A stretch of DNA of 64,000 bases from Haematomicrobium sanguinis DSM 21259 (GTDB lineage Bacteria > Actinomycetota > Actinomycetes > Actinomycetales > Micrococcaceae): assembly GCF_000688395.1 (NCBI RefSeq), contig NZ_JIAG01000001.1:294126-358125 (forward strand). Reading direction: 5' to 3'. Position 1 is the stretch's first letter. Each line of letters starts with the position of its first letter. The translations under genes were made by a program, and so were the position numbers. Shown piece by piece: positions 63,431-64,000 of the stretch. The notes under the pieces are model-generated. The model did not search any database, had not been told where the DNA came from, and saw only the letters and a program-made list of their open reading frames with translations.

Positions 63431-64000
63431 ATGTTCGGCCTTTTCAAGAAAAACACCCCAGAACGCCCCGAAAACTGGAACCAACGCAAAAAGCCATTAG
63501 ATACTCGTTTGCTCTTCGACATCCGGGTCGCATGGCGGGATGCGTCTGAAGCAGCGAACTTCCCGTCGATTGAGCAGTGGTCACAACAGGTAGGACAAGC
63601 CGCGATCGACGAGTACTGGGAAGATGACGGGGCTACCGTCACACAGGAACAGTTCCTCGCTCAAGTCAACGCCTGGGCGTATGTGGCACGCGATTTCGGA
63701 GACGGGGCGTTTTACATCATGGCTGGGGTTCCTGAAGTTGGCGTGAATTCTGTGATGACGGTGCGGTACCTGAACGAGGATGTCTTTAAACCAGAGGATT
63801 ATCACGAGTACTTGAAATCTGCGCGTGATATTCAATCAAACCTGGTGACCCCGATCGAGTTCGAAACCCTCGAAGTCCCCGCCGGTCCGGCCGCGCATTC
63901 AAGCTACCAGTTGACAGACTTCTTCAACGGGGTTGACACCCTGGTTTACCGGGACAATTACCTGATCTTCCCACCCAACGTGAACGCTGCCGTGGAAATA
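63431..64000 (+). CDS. Cassette gene C2, paralogue of C1 (3' end outside the window)
   Basis: 190 residues are visible. MFGLFKKNTPERPENW parallels the C1 N-terminus. PSIEQWSQQVGQAAIDEYW, FLAQVNAWAYVA, VPAGPAAHSSYQ and DFFNGVDTLVYRDN are the same conserved blocks in the same order. B-C has clearly been duplicated in tandem and has diverged. The frame is open to the window end. Confidence 0.75.
   Translation, partial: MFGLFKKNTPERPENWNQRKKPLDTRLLFDIRVAWRDASEAANFPSIEQWSQQVGQAAIDEYWEDDGATVTQEQFLAQVNAWAYVARDFGDGAFYIMAGVPEVGVNSVMTVRYLNEDVFKPEDYHEYLKSARDIQSNLVTPIEFETLEVPAGPAAHSSYQLTDFFNGVDTLVYRDNYLIFPPNVNAAVEI

Noticed and set aside
61005..64000. Terminal cassette assigned to type VII secretion
   Set aside because: There is no WXG100 protein, EccC ATPase or mycosin in view. 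Only a weak resemblance of small Trp/Pro-rich proteins suggests it, so I leave the function open.

Overview
The window comes from a high-GC actinobacterium. Several features show this: a mycothiol-type maleylpyruvate isomerase, a lysyl-tRNA synthetase fused to an MprF-like membrane protein (LysX), frequent GTG/TTG starts, and a gene order in the first 24 kb that follows the Mycobacterium tuberculosis Rv3649-Rv3683 neighbourhood (DEAH helicase, Tad cluster, acs, marP, NUDIX, nth, crp, ridA, a DUF4177-like gene, ponA2, metallophosphoesterase). I cannot assign a genus. The species also carries ABC exporters, sugar and aromatic-acid catabolism and many Gly/Ala/Ser-rich linkers, so it looks like a free-living or host-associated actinomycete rather than a mycobacterium.

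Layout. 1-4.2 kb: start of trhO, a GNAT acetyltransferase, a membrane protein and an Hrq1/MrfA-like helicase. 4.2-9.6 kb, minus strand: Flp/Tad pilus operon (ssd, cpaF, tadB, tadC, DUF4244-type small membrane protein, two TadE-like pseudopilins). 9.7-24.4 kb: family A polymerase, NUDIX, nth, acs, aroQ, marP, crp, NUDIX, ridA, ponA2, metallophosphoesterase. 24.5-30.5 kb: small membrane proteins, a secreted trypsin-like protease and a heterodimeric ABC exporter. 30.8-36.1 kb: tRNA-Pro(CGG) and a gentisate catabolic regulon (isomerase, hydrolase, dioxygenase, IclR regulator, AAHS-type permease). 36.2-43.2 kb: sugar permease, two FemAB-like genes, DoxX, a toxin-antitoxin pair, purC and purD. 43.3-52.2 kb: an orphan gene and a hexuronate (glucuronate) catabolic locus (uxaC, LacI regulator, sugar isomerases, oxidoreductase, uxuB, manD) that has lost its ABC transporter, leaving a 39-codon remnant. 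52.2-60.4 kb: a DUF222/HNH nuclease, an epimerase-like protein, lysX and an esterase. 61-64 kb: a 7-TM protein followed by a tandemly duplicated two-gene cassette of unknown function.

Three signals go beyond ordinary annotation. (1) The 9-mer ACGACGGCG occurs 22 times in 64 kb, on both strands, in all kinds of reading frames and in intergenic DNA. It has shared flanks (AA upstream, [AT]TG downstream), and one copy abuts the crp terminator. This resembles the DNA uptake sequences of Neisseria and Pasteurellaceae, which have not been described for Actinobacteria as far as I know. (2) A bipartite element, CTCCTACACAGG-N14/24/25-AAGTTATCCA[C/G]A, sits upstream of exactly three minus-strand units: the ssd/cpaF/tad operon, the DUF4244 gene of the same cluster, and the DUF222/HNH nuclease. 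This suggests one regulon that could be a competence or DNA-uptake regulon, since Flp pili carry DNA uptake in Micrococcus luteus. (3) Long, sequence-diverse intergenic hairpins (19-31 bp stems) follow many genes. Two of them are nearly identical, in opposite orientation, around the gentisate genes.

All counts were made by eye. The uptake idea is inference and needs a genome-wide test.
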